From: Scopulibacillus darangshiensis
GTDB lineage: Bacteria > Bacillota > Bacilli > Bacillales > Sporolactobacillaceae
NCBI RefSeq assembly: GCF_004341035.1
Contig: NZ_SLXK01000002.1
Location: 106,488 to 170,487 of the forward strand
Direction: 5' to 3'
Length of the DNA stretch: 64,000 nt
Shown here: positions 37,551 through 45,828 of the stretch, piece after piece
Numbering within the stretch: the stretch's first letter is position 1
How the letters are laid out: every line of letters starts with the position of its first letter
The notes under the pieces: model-generated
The model's input: only the letters and a program-made list of their open reading frames with translations
Databases searched by the model: none
What the model was told of the DNA's origin: nothing
Program-made: the position numbers and the translations under genes

Positions 37551-37817
37551 ATGACAGAGACCCACCTTCCAAAAGCATATTATGACATGCTTGAGGAACT
37601 GCAAACGGTTGATTTTGTCCTTGTTGAGTTGAATTTGTACTTAGATACCCATCCCGATGACCTGGAGGCGTTAAAGCAATTCAACACATTTTCCAAAAAA
37701 AGCCGTGAATTAAGGGACCGATTTGAGGAACAATTTGGGCCGCTAGATCAATTTGGCCATAGTTATTCAAGTTATCCATGGAAATGGAATGATACTCCTT
37801 GGCCATGGCAAGTATGA
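37551..37817 (+). CDS. cotJB: Spore coat protein CotJB
   Basis: 88 aa, rich in acidic residues, with LPKAYYDMLEELQTVDFVLV and a Trp/Pro-rich end (YPWKWNDTPWPWQV) typical of CotJB. GGGAG lies 11 bases before the ATG; a GTG at 37539 overlapping the cotJA stop is an alternative. It follows cotJA by 8 bases and is needed with CotJC for coat incorporation. Confidence 0.9.
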   Translation: MTETHLPKAYYDMLEELQTVDFVLVELNLYLDTHPDDLEALKQFNTFSKKSRELRDRFEEQFGPLDQFGHSYSSYPWKWNDTPWPWQV

Positions 37818-37856
37818 TCATTTAATGGAAACCAGGAAGGAAGTGAATGCAGGCAG

Positions 37857-38426
37857 ATGTGGTATTACGAAAAGAAACTTCAATATCCTGTTAAAGTCAG
37901 CACCTGTAATCCAAAACTAGCAAAATTTCTTATTGAGCAATATGGCGGTGCGGACGGTGAACTAGCTGCAGCCCTTCGCTATCTTAACCAAAGATATACG
38001 ATCCCTGATAAAGTTATTGGTTTGTTAAATGATATTGGAACAGAAGAGTTCGCTCATCTGGAAATGATTGCAACGATGGTCTATAAACTAACTAAGGATG
38101 CGACGCCGGAACAATTAAAGGAGGCGGGCCTTGGTGCGCATTATGCCAATCACGACAAGGCTTTATATTATGAAAATGCCGCAGGTGCCCCTTGGACTGC
38201 AACATACATTCAGGCAAAGGGTGATCCGATAGCAGACTTGTATGAAGATATCGCTGCCGAAGAAAAGGCCCGCGCGACCTATCAGTGGATTATTAATATG
38301 TCTGACGATCCCTTTATTAATGACTCTCTCACTTTTCTTCGGGAGCGGGAGATCATTCACTCACAACGGTTTCGCGAGGCTGTCGAAATTCTTAAAGAGG
38401 AACAAGGCAAAAAGAGAATCTTTTAG
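37857..38426 (+). CDS. cotJC: CotJC, manganese-catalase-like spore coat protein
   Basis: Dimanganese catalase family, placed in the spore coat. MWYYEKKLQYPVKV and the carboxylate/His ligands in GTEEFAHLEMIATMVYKL and EDIAAEEKARATYQWI, plus a later EIIHSQRF, form the di-metal site. 189 aa is normal. Ends the operon with a terminator. The ribosome binding site is weak, so coupling with cotJB is likely. Confidence 0.93.
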   Translation: MWYYEKKLQYPVKVSTCNPKLAKFLIEQYGGADGELAAALRYLNQRYTIPDKVIGLLNDIGTEEFAHLEMIATMVYKLTKDATPEQLKEAGLGAHYANHDKALYYENAAGAPWTATYIQAKGDPIADLYEDIAAEEKARATYQWIINMSDDPFINDSLTFLREREIIHSQRFREAVEILKEEQGKKRIF

Positions 38427-38452
38427 ATGCCTGCACAGGAGGCATCTTTTCT
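38426..38452 (+). terminator. Terminator of cotJABC
   Basis: GATGCCT (38426-38432) and AGGCATC (38440-38446), followed by TTTTCTTT. Starts at the last base of cotJC. Confidence 0.85.
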
Positions 38453-38462
38453 TTGCAGGTGA

Positions 38463-38912
38463 TTATTTATGATATAAGTTAATATCTTTCTTTTTATCAA
38501 GTAAAGCCAGAACCTCACGTTTTCCTCTGCCGTCAAGCTGTTTATACCAAAGCTCAAAATGGCGGTCAATTACTTCTTTTCTTAAATCATTATAATCATC
38601 ATCTGCATCATCATACTTTTTTTGAATCGTTACCCAGATTACGGTTAGTCCGATGGCAACAATAGCGAGCAATAAAACAAACGGATCGGCCAAGATCGAG
38701 CTTAATTGATGCAACTGGCTGGATCCAGATAATTTGAAGTAAAAAAGGTAGTATAGCAGAATTGTATAAATAATAATCAAAGAAAAGCCCCAAAACGTTC
38801 TAATCTTCTTGTATTTAGCCTCTTTATCTTTGCGCTTGATCAGCTTCAACAAAATGTCATATGTCAATTCAGGCACCATGCCCTCATCTCTCAAGTTTTT
38901 AAGCTCCTGCAT
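38463..38912 (-). CDS. ypbF: YpbF-like membrane protein (DUF2663)
   Basis: 149 aa. Two membrane helices (about residues 43-60 and 77-95) lie between charged, coiled-coil-like ends (LKLIKRKDKEAKYKKIR; KKYDDADDDYNDLRKE). Function unknown. Size, topology and position near recQ match YpbF. It converges with cotJC, sharing the 38426-38452 hairpin region. Confidence 0.75.
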   Translation of the reverse strand: MQELKNLRDEGMVPELTYDILLKLIKRKDKEAKYKKIRTFWGFSLIIIYTILLYYLFYFKLSGSSQLHQLSSILADPFVLLLAIVAIGLTVIWVTIQKKYDDADDDYNDLRKEVIDRHFELWYKQLDGRGKREVLALLDKKKDINLYHK

Positions 38913-38972
38913 CCGATCTCTCCCCCTTGTTCCTAAAATATGATTGGACCCATTATTTTAGGACAAGGAAGC

Positions 38973-39209
38973 CTAATTATATGATGATATAACGAAAATA
39001 AGGATAAAAGATACCATTGCGATAAACGCCCATAAAATGATATTTGAGAAAATAAATTCAGGGGTTTTTATTGTTTTCTTTTCAGAATGTTCATCTTCAT
39101 GTTGTGATTTTGCTCTTTTCCTTAAGATTCCTTTTTTACGATGCCTGTCTAATCTGGAAGGGAATTGGTCAAATTCCTCTGTTTGGATTTGATTATTTTC
39201 CTGCTCCAT
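38973..39209 (-). CDS. Small membrane protein at the ypbE position
   Basis: 78 aa. A very basic/acidic N-terminal half (PSRLDRHRKKGILRKRAKS) is followed by one C-terminal membrane helix (residues 55-75, IILWAFIAMVSFILIFVISS). It sits where B. subtilis has ypbE, which encodes a longer protein with a single membrane helix and an outside LysM domain. Here the protein stops just after the helix, so no wall-binding domain is present. It starts 3 bases after ypbD in the reverse order. Function unknown. Confidence 0.65.
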   Translation of the reverse strand: MEQENNQIQTEEFDQFPSRLDRHRKKGILRKRAKSQHEDEHSEKKTIKTPEFIFSNIILWAFIAMVSFILIFVISSYN

Positions 39210-39212
39210 CCT

Positions 39213-39794
39213 TTATCCCTCCTGTTTCTTCAACTGCCTTTTAAGGATAATGCCAAGAAGAACATCGATCGTATAGTGTGCAATGATTGGAACAAGCAGG
39301 CTCTCTGTGATCAAAAATAAACAGCCTAAATAAAATCCGAGAACAATTGCGGTCGTCAGCAATAAAGGCTTCTTAATATATCTGACATGGATTAGGGCAA
39401 AAAAGAGGCTTGCTGCCGTTAAACCAAATTGTGTCTGAATTAAACCGCGGAATACACATTCCTCAGCTATAGCCACTACAGCCATTAATACGAAAATCTG
39501 TGGATATGATAAAGCCTTGAACATTCGTTTATTAATACCGCCGTCATCATACCATGCTTCAGGTACCATTTTATCGATGATGCATTCCAAAATAACGATA
39601 ACGATTGAGGTGCCAAAGCCAAGCAAAATGACATTCTTCCAGTTGAAAATCCAAAGTGACATGAAAAGAGATGCATCTCGGAAAAAAATAAAGTAATAGG
39701 CAATACCCGCCAGTATGACAAGTCCCTGGGATAAATAGAGTGTTTTAATAACCTCTCTGTCGGTCATTTGACTTAACATGCCATCATTACTCAT
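39213..39794 (-). CDS. ypbD: CAAX/CPBP-family membrane protease (YpbD)
   Basis: Six or so membrane helices with the CPBP (Abi) motifs EECVFRGLIQTQ (Glu-Glu-x3-Arg), FALIHVRY and HYTIDVLLG. Probably an intramembrane protease; substrate unknown. About 193 aa. The ATG at 39794 overlaps the recQ stop by 8 bases; a TTG at 39800 and an ATG at 39779 are alternatives because no strong ribosome binding site is visible. Confidence 0.85.
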   Translation of the reverse strand: MSNDGMLSQMTDREVIKTLYLSQGLVILAGIAYYFIFFRDASLFMSLWIFNWKNVILLGFGTSIVIVILECIIDKMVPEAWYDDGGINKRMFKALSYPQIFVLMAVVAIAEECVFRGLIQTQFGLTAASLFFALIHVRYIKKPLLLTTAIVLGFYLGCLFLITESLLVPIIAHYTIDVLLGIILKRQLKKQEG

Positions 39795-41286
39795 GGTCAA
39801 TCTTATCCAGGCCCAAAAGTTTCCGTAATCTTACCTGCCATCCGATCCTTTGCGTCTCTTTTATAACAGGATCAACTTTCACAAAATCATCCAGCAAGCA
39901 GCCACAAGCATCACAACAACAGGGAACCTTATCAGATAACTTTTCTTGGAAGCTATTGAGATATGCCTCACGTCTGCAATCCGTCGTCGCCAGCCACCGT
40001 TTGACCTCATAAAGTTCAGAGATCTTCTTTTGTTTCCTAAGCTTAATGGTTTGGTCAATTTTCGAAAATAACTCTTCGCTCTTATGCTCCTCCGGGAAAA
40101 CTTTCGTCAGCTGATAAGTTAAAAAACGGGCTGCCGTTTCACTTGCTCCCTCCTCCATCATTATGCTAAAGCATCCTTTTGTTCCCGCTTTGGCACCAGT
40201 GGCTTCCATCCTATTTAATATTCTTAGCAGCATCGGTTGGTCAGGATATTCCTTTTCAATCAATGCCTGTGGCAGGAGGTCATCCTCATCAGTATAAAGG
40301 GTTACTGCTGCACTTGGCAGCCCGTCGCGTCCGGCCCTGCCGATTTCTTGTATGTAGGCATTCATATGCTTAGGGTAATGGAAATGAAGAACAAGACGAA
40401 CATTCGGCTTATTAATCCCCATACCAAAAGCATTCGTACAGCAAATGATATCAAGTTGATCATTTAAAAATTGATATTGAATAGCTAAGCGGTCATCCGA
40501 TGATAATCCGCCATGATAATAAGCGACATGGAGGTCTGTCTTCATCCTGATTTGGTTTGCCAAACGTTCCGTCCAGTCCCTCGTCGAGCAGTAAATAATT
40601 CCTGGTGATGGCTGTGACGATATGATCTTGATTGTTCTTTTAATCTTTTCCTCAACATTTGCAAGCTTGTCCACAAATAACGAAATATTTTTTCTGTCAA
40701 CGCTATATATATGCTGACGGTCGTCCTTAAAGTCCAAATAATTGAGTATATCTTGTCTGACTTTAGGATTAGCAGTCGCTGTCAGGGCAAGGCATGGCGG
40801 CTTGCCAACCGCTTCTCTAATTTGCGCAAGCTTCAAATAATCAGGGCGGAATTCATGGCCCCATTGCGAGATACAATGCGCTTCATCAATGACAAACAGG
40901 CTGAGTTTTAGCATGGACAACCTATTAATCAAAAGATTATTTTGCAGCATTTCCGGTGAAACGAACAGGAAGCGCAAGAAGCGGATGCTATTTAGCACAT
41001 CATCTTTTTCTTGCGGGGTTAAAAAGCTGTTAAGTGCAGCAACCTTCTTTTCCCCAAGCATTCTGATTTGCTGGACCTGATCTTCCATCAATGACAAAAG
41101 CGGTGACACAATCAGAACCAAACCGTCCAGTACATACCCTGGCAGTATGTAACATAGTGATTTACCGCTGCCTGTCGGAAGCATAGCGAAGACGTCATAG
41201 CCTTTGAGGACGTCTTCAATGACTTCTCTTTGACCCTCGCGAAAACGCTCATATCCAAATGTTTCCTTGAGAATAGTGTCAATCAT
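39787..41286 (-). CDS. recQ: ATP-dependent DNA helicase RecQ
   Basis: 3'-5' DNA helicase. FGYERFREGQREVIEDVLKG, Walker A LPTGSGKSLCY, the DEAH box VIDEAHCISQWGHEFRPDY and motif VI HMNAYIQEIGRAGRDG are present. The zinc-binding cysteines lie in CRREAYL and VPCCCDACGC. At 499 aa it lacks an HRDC domain, like the short RecQ (YpbC, RecS) of B. subtilis. The ATG at 41286 overlaps the ypbB stop by 8 bases. Confidence 0.94.
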   Translation of the reverse strand: MIDTILKETFGYERFREGQREVIEDVLKGYDVFAMLPTGSGKSLCYILPGYVLDGLVLIVSPLLSLMEDQVQQIRMLGEKKVAALNSFLTPQEKDDVLNSIRFLRFLFVSPEMLQNNLLINRLSMLKLSLFVIDEAHCISQWGHEFRPDYLKLAQIREAVGKPPCLALTATANPKVRQDILNYLDFKDDRQHIYSVDRKNISLFVDKLANVEEKIKRTIKIISSQPSPGIIYCSTRDWTERLANQIRMKTDLHVAYYHGGLSSDDRLAIQYQFLNDQLDIICCTNAFGMGINKPNVRLVLHFHYPKHMNAYIQEIGRAGRDGLPSAAVTLYTDEDDLLPQALIEKEYPDQPMLLRILNRMEATGAKAGTKGCFSIMMEEGASETAARFLTYQLTKVFPEEHKSEELFSKIDQTIKLRKQKKISELYEVKRWLATTDCRREAYLNSFQEKLSDKVPCCCDACGCLLDDFVKVDPVIKETQRIGWQVRLRKLLGLDKIDHE

Positions 41287-42337
41287 GTTTACCCACACTT
41301 TCTTTTGCCATGACAAGCCGAATTTGAAAATAACTTATATCGCTGCCCGCTATATCTCTAATAGGTTTCAAGCGTTTAATAGATTGTTGTTCCAAAACAG
41401 TCTTTACCCTATGATAAACCTCCCTGGAAACAAATGTATTAATATCAAAATCTTCCATATACATGGCGATTTCAACTAAATGATCTTCAATTGTACTTTC
41501 CTTTAAGCGCCGGTACTGGGCAATTTGCTGGATCGTTAACCCCTTCTTAATAAAGGTCAGTGTTTTATGGGTTGAAGCTGTTAAACCTTTGCTATCTGAC
41601 TTTTCCAAAAAGCGACTTAGCAAAGGGTAGTTATCCTTCCCATCATTAATCTCCTGACTTACTGCTCTCAAACAAGATGTCATGAGCACTGCTGCTTCAT
41701 AATAATCAATATTTAGCAGCTCAGAGGCTTGCATCAAGGTTAAACCGGTTTGTTTGTATCCTGATAATTGAAGAACAAAAATGTCTGCTTCAATATTAGG
41801 ACGTGTTTGTAAACTGTTTTGCAGCTCATTTAGTAGCTGTGCAGCAAGTTCTTGTCTGTCTAATTTTGCTTTCTTTAGAAATCGTTTCGTCCACTCAAGC
41901 GGTTCTTTATCATTTGTAACCGGAAGAAAGCGCCCTTCATCCCGAATCAAGTTAGACATCGTTTGCACCGTTAATTTCAGTCGCTTCCAAAAGCGTTTGG
42001 CGGTGCTTGAATGGTGAAAATAAGCCAATCCGCTTGGGAGCTGGAAATGTTCACCTGCTTCATTCATATAAGCCAGACCGCTTAGTGTAAGACGGAAATG
42101 GCCGTCACCAACTGATTGTATCAAGTTAGATTGCTCGCATTCATTACACATTTTGTTCAGGTCTTGCCTAGTGATCACTTCAAGTGATTGAAAAAAGGGC
42201 TGAACATTGAATAACACGCTGTCCTGAATTGTCTGTGCGGACTTTTTCCCTTTTAATAAATGATAGATTCCGGAAATTGAACGTTCACCCTTAAAATGAT
42301 GAATTAAAGTTAAAAAGAAATATGCAGTAAAAGACAT
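41279..42337 (-). CDS. ypbB: YpbB, helix-turn-helix domain protein
   Basis: 352 aa of unknown function, always found next to recQ in Bacillales. A C-terminal helix-turn-helix is suggested by TIQQIAQYRRLKESTIEDHL. No transporter or enzyme motifs are seen. It overlaps recQ by 8 bases, so the two are co-translated and may act together in DNA repair. It diverges from fer. Confidence 0.85.
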   Translation of the reverse strand: MSFTAYFFLTLIHHFKGERSISGIYHLLKGKKSAQTIQDSVLFNVQPFFQSLEVITRQDLNKMCNECEQSNLIQSVGDGHFRLTLSGLAYMNEAGEHFQLPSGLAYFHHSSTAKRFWKRLKLTVQTMSNLIRDEGRFLPVTNDKEPLEWTKRFLKKAKLDRQELAAQLLNELQNSLQTRPNIEADIFVLQLSGYKQTGLTLMQASELLNIDYYEAAVLMTSCLRAVSQEINDGKDNYPLLSRFLEKSDSKGLTASTHKTLTFIKKGLTIQQIAQYRRLKESTIEDHLVEIAMYMEDFDINTFVSREVYHRVKTVLEQQSIKRLKPIRDIAGSDISYFQIRLVMAKESVGKHD

Positions 42338-42466
42338 GTTCTTATCTCCTAAGCTTAAAACATAATCATATTTTATACTATTAAAGGGTATTTTTCGACA
42401 AGAAAACGTGTCAACTCTAGACTTCTATTATACAATGGATGATAGACGCTGCTCTAAGGAGGCTAA

Positions 42467-42716
<250 letters not shown>

Positions 42717-42718
<2 letters not shown>

Positions 42719-42746
42719 AGAACCCGCTCTAGAGCGGGTTCTTTTA
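42717..42746. terminator. Bidirectional terminator between fer and inhA
   Basis: AAAGAACCCGCTCT and AGAGCGGGTTCTTT form a perfect 14-bp palindrome with T tails both ways, serving fer (+) and the converging metalloprotease gene (-). Confidence 0.9.
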
Positions 42747-42753
42747 ATGCTCT

Positions 42754-45180
42754 TTATTTCTTAGAAAGCTGGATTGCGCCGACGGATTTGTCTTTGCTTT
42801 CAGCAAGAACATTGATCTTAAGTCCGAATTCTGGGATGTTTCTTCCCGCATAGATCATGCCTTTATCGCTGTAGTCCCTGGAATCATCAAATACAGGAAC
42901 TGGGCGCTCTTTCTTTTTGGTTAATGTAAGACCAAGAAGGTCTCGGTAATCAAGAAATTCCTTATTGGTTTTATCCAAGGAGAAGGCAGCATCCTCAATC
43001 TGATACCTTGTAGATGCGAGTGAACCGTCACTCCATTTGGCAATTTGTTGGTGAGCGTCAACAACACCCAGGAAGCCGTCACCAGGATGGTTGCCTACCC
43101 AGTTGTCAGTATAGCTGTTGTCAACATACCATACGACCATTCCAGGATTGTAAGTCATCAGCGAGTTGCCGCGGCGGATATGCTGCAGGCCTTGATCGGC
43201 ACCGTCTTTGCCGCGCCATTCAACAAGGTAATACTGTTCAGAGTATTTATTGCCGTCACTTACCGTGAAGCCGTTCAGATCGAATCCGCTGTCGCCTTCA
43301 GCACCATCGCTCAAGACATTTTTTCCGTCAGCTGTGACTTTAATATCGTCAGCATAGAATCCTGCCAGAGCAACACCTGGGTCGCCGATATAGCGGAATC
43401 GTAATTCAATTTTCTTGCCGGCGTAAGCGCTTAAATCAAATGAAGCATCAACCCAGCCATCGGATGATCCCGTAATCCCATGTCCAAGGTTAGCGTCATT
43501 AGGGTTAGTCATCGTTGAGATGTTGCCGTGGATCGGCACCCATTTGTCGCCGTCTTTCACTTCAACATAAGCATAGTCAAAATCTTGTTCAATTTGGTAC
43601 CAAGCCTTAAAGGTCAGTTCAGCTTTTGATGCGTTCGTTAAATCAACCGTTGTGCTCATTGAATGATCGATATCATTTGCACTGCCGCTGAAGAATTCCT
43701 TTGAGCCGCTTGCTGGGGTATTGACTTCAGTTTTCTTTTCAGGAAGATTAACTCTTACAGCATCCTCATTTGTTCCTTTGACACTTGATTCATCAAGGAA
43801 CACAGTTTGTCCTTTTTTCGACAGATCATTAACATTAACTTTAATGCCTTTTTGCCAGTTTGCTTCAGGCATGGTTGACTGCAAATATTCCTTGTCATAT
43901 GGACTGAAGCTTGACGGTTCAGTACCCGGTACATCACCTGCCCAGCTGCCGCTCGCCATAATGGACCAGTATGCAATCGGTTCACCGACTGAGTTGGCTG
44001 AGTAAATAGTGTCGTATTCATCAGGAAGGCCTAAATCATGGCCATACTCATGTGAGAAAACACCGGCCGCACCATCTTCAGGTTCAATCGTATAGTCGAA
44101 AGCGAGCAGTTTGTCAGTGTATGGGAAATCAGTGGATGTTCCAGGAATTTGGTAGTAGTTTCCTAGATTCCAGCGATGGGACCAGATCGCGTCAGCACCT
44201 AGCTTTCCGCCGCCTGCTTCTTCACCGACACCTGAATGGATGACCATAAGGTGGTCAATAATGCCGTCTGGCTCGTTGTAGACGCCATCACCGTCCATAT
44301 CGTTCCGATCGTACTTATCGTAATCACTTAAATTGATGTTAGGATCCTTGGCTGCATCATCCAAAGCCTCTTTGATTAAAGACCTGGCATCCCTATCGCT
44401 TCCGGATTGAGGATCATTGCCGCCATAATACGCGGCGGGATGTTTCGCTGTATACCAGCCTGCAACTTCACCGCTAATGGTATAGCTGCCGCCTGATTGT
44501 TGATCATAAAATTGCTTCATGCTCATTAAATTATTGCCGTTCGGTCCTTTATAACCGTTTTTCCCAAAGATCATATTTTGGAAATGTTCTTTGGTATAAT
44601 TATCATAATACATATCTGTTTCATCTTTTGTAATGCTGTCATGGGCATAGTCAGGGAAGTCGATCTTTAGGATCAGCACCTTATCATTTCTAACCTTGCC
44701 GTCCCAGCCATCTTTGCGAATACTCCGAAGTTTATTTTTATGGCCGTATTTATGCCCATTTCCTTTTGTAAAAGAAGGGTCTTTTTTACTTTTATCTTTT
44801 GCTGTCTTTTTGGCTTTTTCTGTCTTGCCAGGCTTAATCCCTAATTTAAGCTGTGCCTTCGTTTCTGCTTTTTCATCGACCTCAGCCTTGGTTTTATTTT
44901 CACGTTTGTTGATATATGTAGCTAGTTGCTTCTGCTGAGTTTTTTTCGATGAATCCTTGTCAATCACACCTTGCTTAATCAGGCTCTTTAATAATTTGTC
45001 TTCATTGACCATGCCTGGATCAAACGGTCCGCTTTGATATTTGCCATTTGCCAGCACATTTGTTGGTTCCTTGGCGCTTACAGTCGAATGGTTATCCGCT
45101 GCGGATGCCGGTGCGACAGCGCTAAAGACGAGTCCTGCTGACAGTAACGGTACACTCAATTTAGATTTCCAATGTTTCAA
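42754..45180 (-). CDS. inhA: Secreted immune inhibitor A-type metalloprotease (M6)
   Basis: Secreted zinc protease. A signal peptide (residues 1 to about 28, ending APASA) is followed by a Lys-rich propeptide region, a catalytic domain with zinc motif SHEYGHDLGLPDEYD near residue 375, and C-terminal adhesion-like domains. 808 aa is the usual size. The likely start is a TTG at 45180, 9 bases after GGAGGGG; a TTG at 45198 would overlap that site. Relatives in B. cereus cleave host immune peptides; here a nutritional role is equally possible. Single gene with a structured leader. Confidence 0.92.
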   Translation of the reverse strand: MKHWKSKLSVPLLSAGLVFSAVAPASAADNHSTVSAKEPTNVLANGKYQSGPFDPGMVNEDKLLKSLIKQGVIDKDSSKKTQQKQLATYINKRENKTKAEVDEKAETKAQLKLGIKPGKTEKAKKTAKDKSKKDPSFTKGNGHKYGHKNKLRSIRKDGWDGKVRNDKVLILKIDFPDYAHDSITKDETDMYYDNYTKEHFQNMIFGKNGYKGPNGNNLMSMKQFYDQQSGGSYTISGEVAGWYTAKHPAAYYGGNDPQSGSDRDARSLIKEALDDAAKDPNINLSDYDKYDRNDMDGDGVYNEPDGIIDHLMVIHSGVGEEAGGGKLGADAIWSHRWNLGNYYQIPGTSTDFPYTDKLLAFDYTIEPEDGAAGVFSHEYGHDLGLPDEYDTIYSANSVGEPIAYWSIMASGSWAGDVPGTEPSSFSPYDKEYLQSTMPEANWQKGIKVNVNDLSKKGQTVFLDESSVKGTNEDAVRVNLPEKKTEVNTPASGSKEFFSGSANDIDHSMSTTVDLTNASKAELTFKAWYQIEQDFDYAYVEVKDGDKWVPIHGNISTMTNPNDANLGHGITGSSDGWVDASFDLSAYAGKKIELRFRYIGDPGVALAGFYADDIKVTADGKNVLSDGAEGDSGFDLNGFTVSDGNKYSEQYYLVEWRGKDGADQGLQHIRRGNSLMTYNPGMVVWYVDNSYTDNWVGNHPGDGFLGVVDAHQQIAKWSDGSLASTRYQIEDAAFSLDKTNKEFLDYRDLLGLTLTKKKERPVPVFDDSRDYSDKGMIYAGRNIPEFGLKINVLAESKDKSVGAIQLSKK

Positions 45181-45212
45181 TTGACTAATCCCCTCCAAAT
45201 AATAATTTTTTT

Positions 45213-45250
45213 TGACGGTTTTTGATTATCCCCCCTAAAAAACACCGTCA
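45213..45250 (-). promoter_or_regulatory. Stem-loop in the inhA leader
   Basis: TGACGG-TG-TTTTT pairs with AAAAA-CCGTCA around a G-rich loop, ending about 15 bases before the inhA ribosome binding site. No T-run follows on the minus strand, so it is not a terminator; an mRNA-stabilising or protein-binding stem is possible. The rest of 45251-45456 shows no clear promoter or gene. Confidence 0.5.
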
Positions 45251-45456
45251 TTAGACTTTCAAACAATTAAAATATTTCTAGTAAATGGTCGTTATTACCT
45301 TCTTTTTGTAAGATTTTTGATAAAAAGACAACTAAAGACCCTGTCGTTAAATTTATTAACAAGGACTTTATAACTATTAAATAGTACAAATGGCCTTTTT
45401 TTCATCGATAATCATTCTAAGACAACGTTTTCAAGAACAAAAATAAAATCCTAATA

Positions 45457-45490
45457 AAAATCCCCCAATCAATTTGATTGGGGGATTTTT
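45457..45490. terminator. Strong hairpin terminator
   Basis: AAAATCCCCCAATC and GATTGGGGGATTTT (14-bp perfect stem, 5-base loop) with T tails on both strands. Probably ends transcription of the small gene at 45585-45752. A second small palindrome TAAGAAAGT-ATAA-ACTTTCTTA follows at 45498-45519. Confidence 0.85.
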
Positions 45491-45519
45491 CAGTTAATAA
45501 GAAAGTATAAACTTTCTTA

Positions 45520-45583
45520 CGCACATAAGGGCAACTAAGGCTTCCGCCATTAAAGGCGCAGGCGTAAGCCAAGTTTTCTTTAT
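45520..45583. repeat. Dispersed hairpin repeat, copy B
   Basis: Begins CGCACATAAGGGCAACTAAG and ends AAGCCAAGTTTTCTTTAT; inner CCGCC/GGCG stem with a variable loop. Same element and orientation as copy A at 31489-31553. It ends 1 base before the stop codon of the minus-strand gene at 45585. Confidence 0.85.
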
Positions 45584-45584
45584 G

Positions 45585-45752
45585 TTAAAAAAATATAGCA
45601 GAAATTAAAAACATATCTATGAGTATAAGCATGATTAGTAATGCGATGAAAGGAACTTTGTATTCAGGAAAATAAAAAAAGCTATAGATAGGCCAAGCCA
45701 ATGTTATTAATAAAATGACAAACAATAACATCCTAAAGAAATGTGATGGCAT
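45585..45752 (-). CDS. Small two-helix membrane protein, unknown
   Basis: 55 aa with two hydrophobic helices (LLFVILLITLAWPIYSFF and VPFIALLIMLILIDMFLI) separated by YFPEYK. The ATG at 45752 follows AAAGGGGCG at good spacing; an upstream frame to 45785 lacks one. I do not recognise the family. Stands alone between the B12 operon and the repeat. Confidence 0.55.
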   Translation of the reverse strand: MPSHFFRMLLFVILLITLAWPIYSFFYFPEYKVPFIALLIMLILIDMFLISAIFF

Positions 45753-45828
45753 ACCTATCGCCCCTTTGCTGAAACAGCAAATCATTTTTGTTCTTATATA
45801 TATATTCAGTTATTCTACAGTTAAAACC

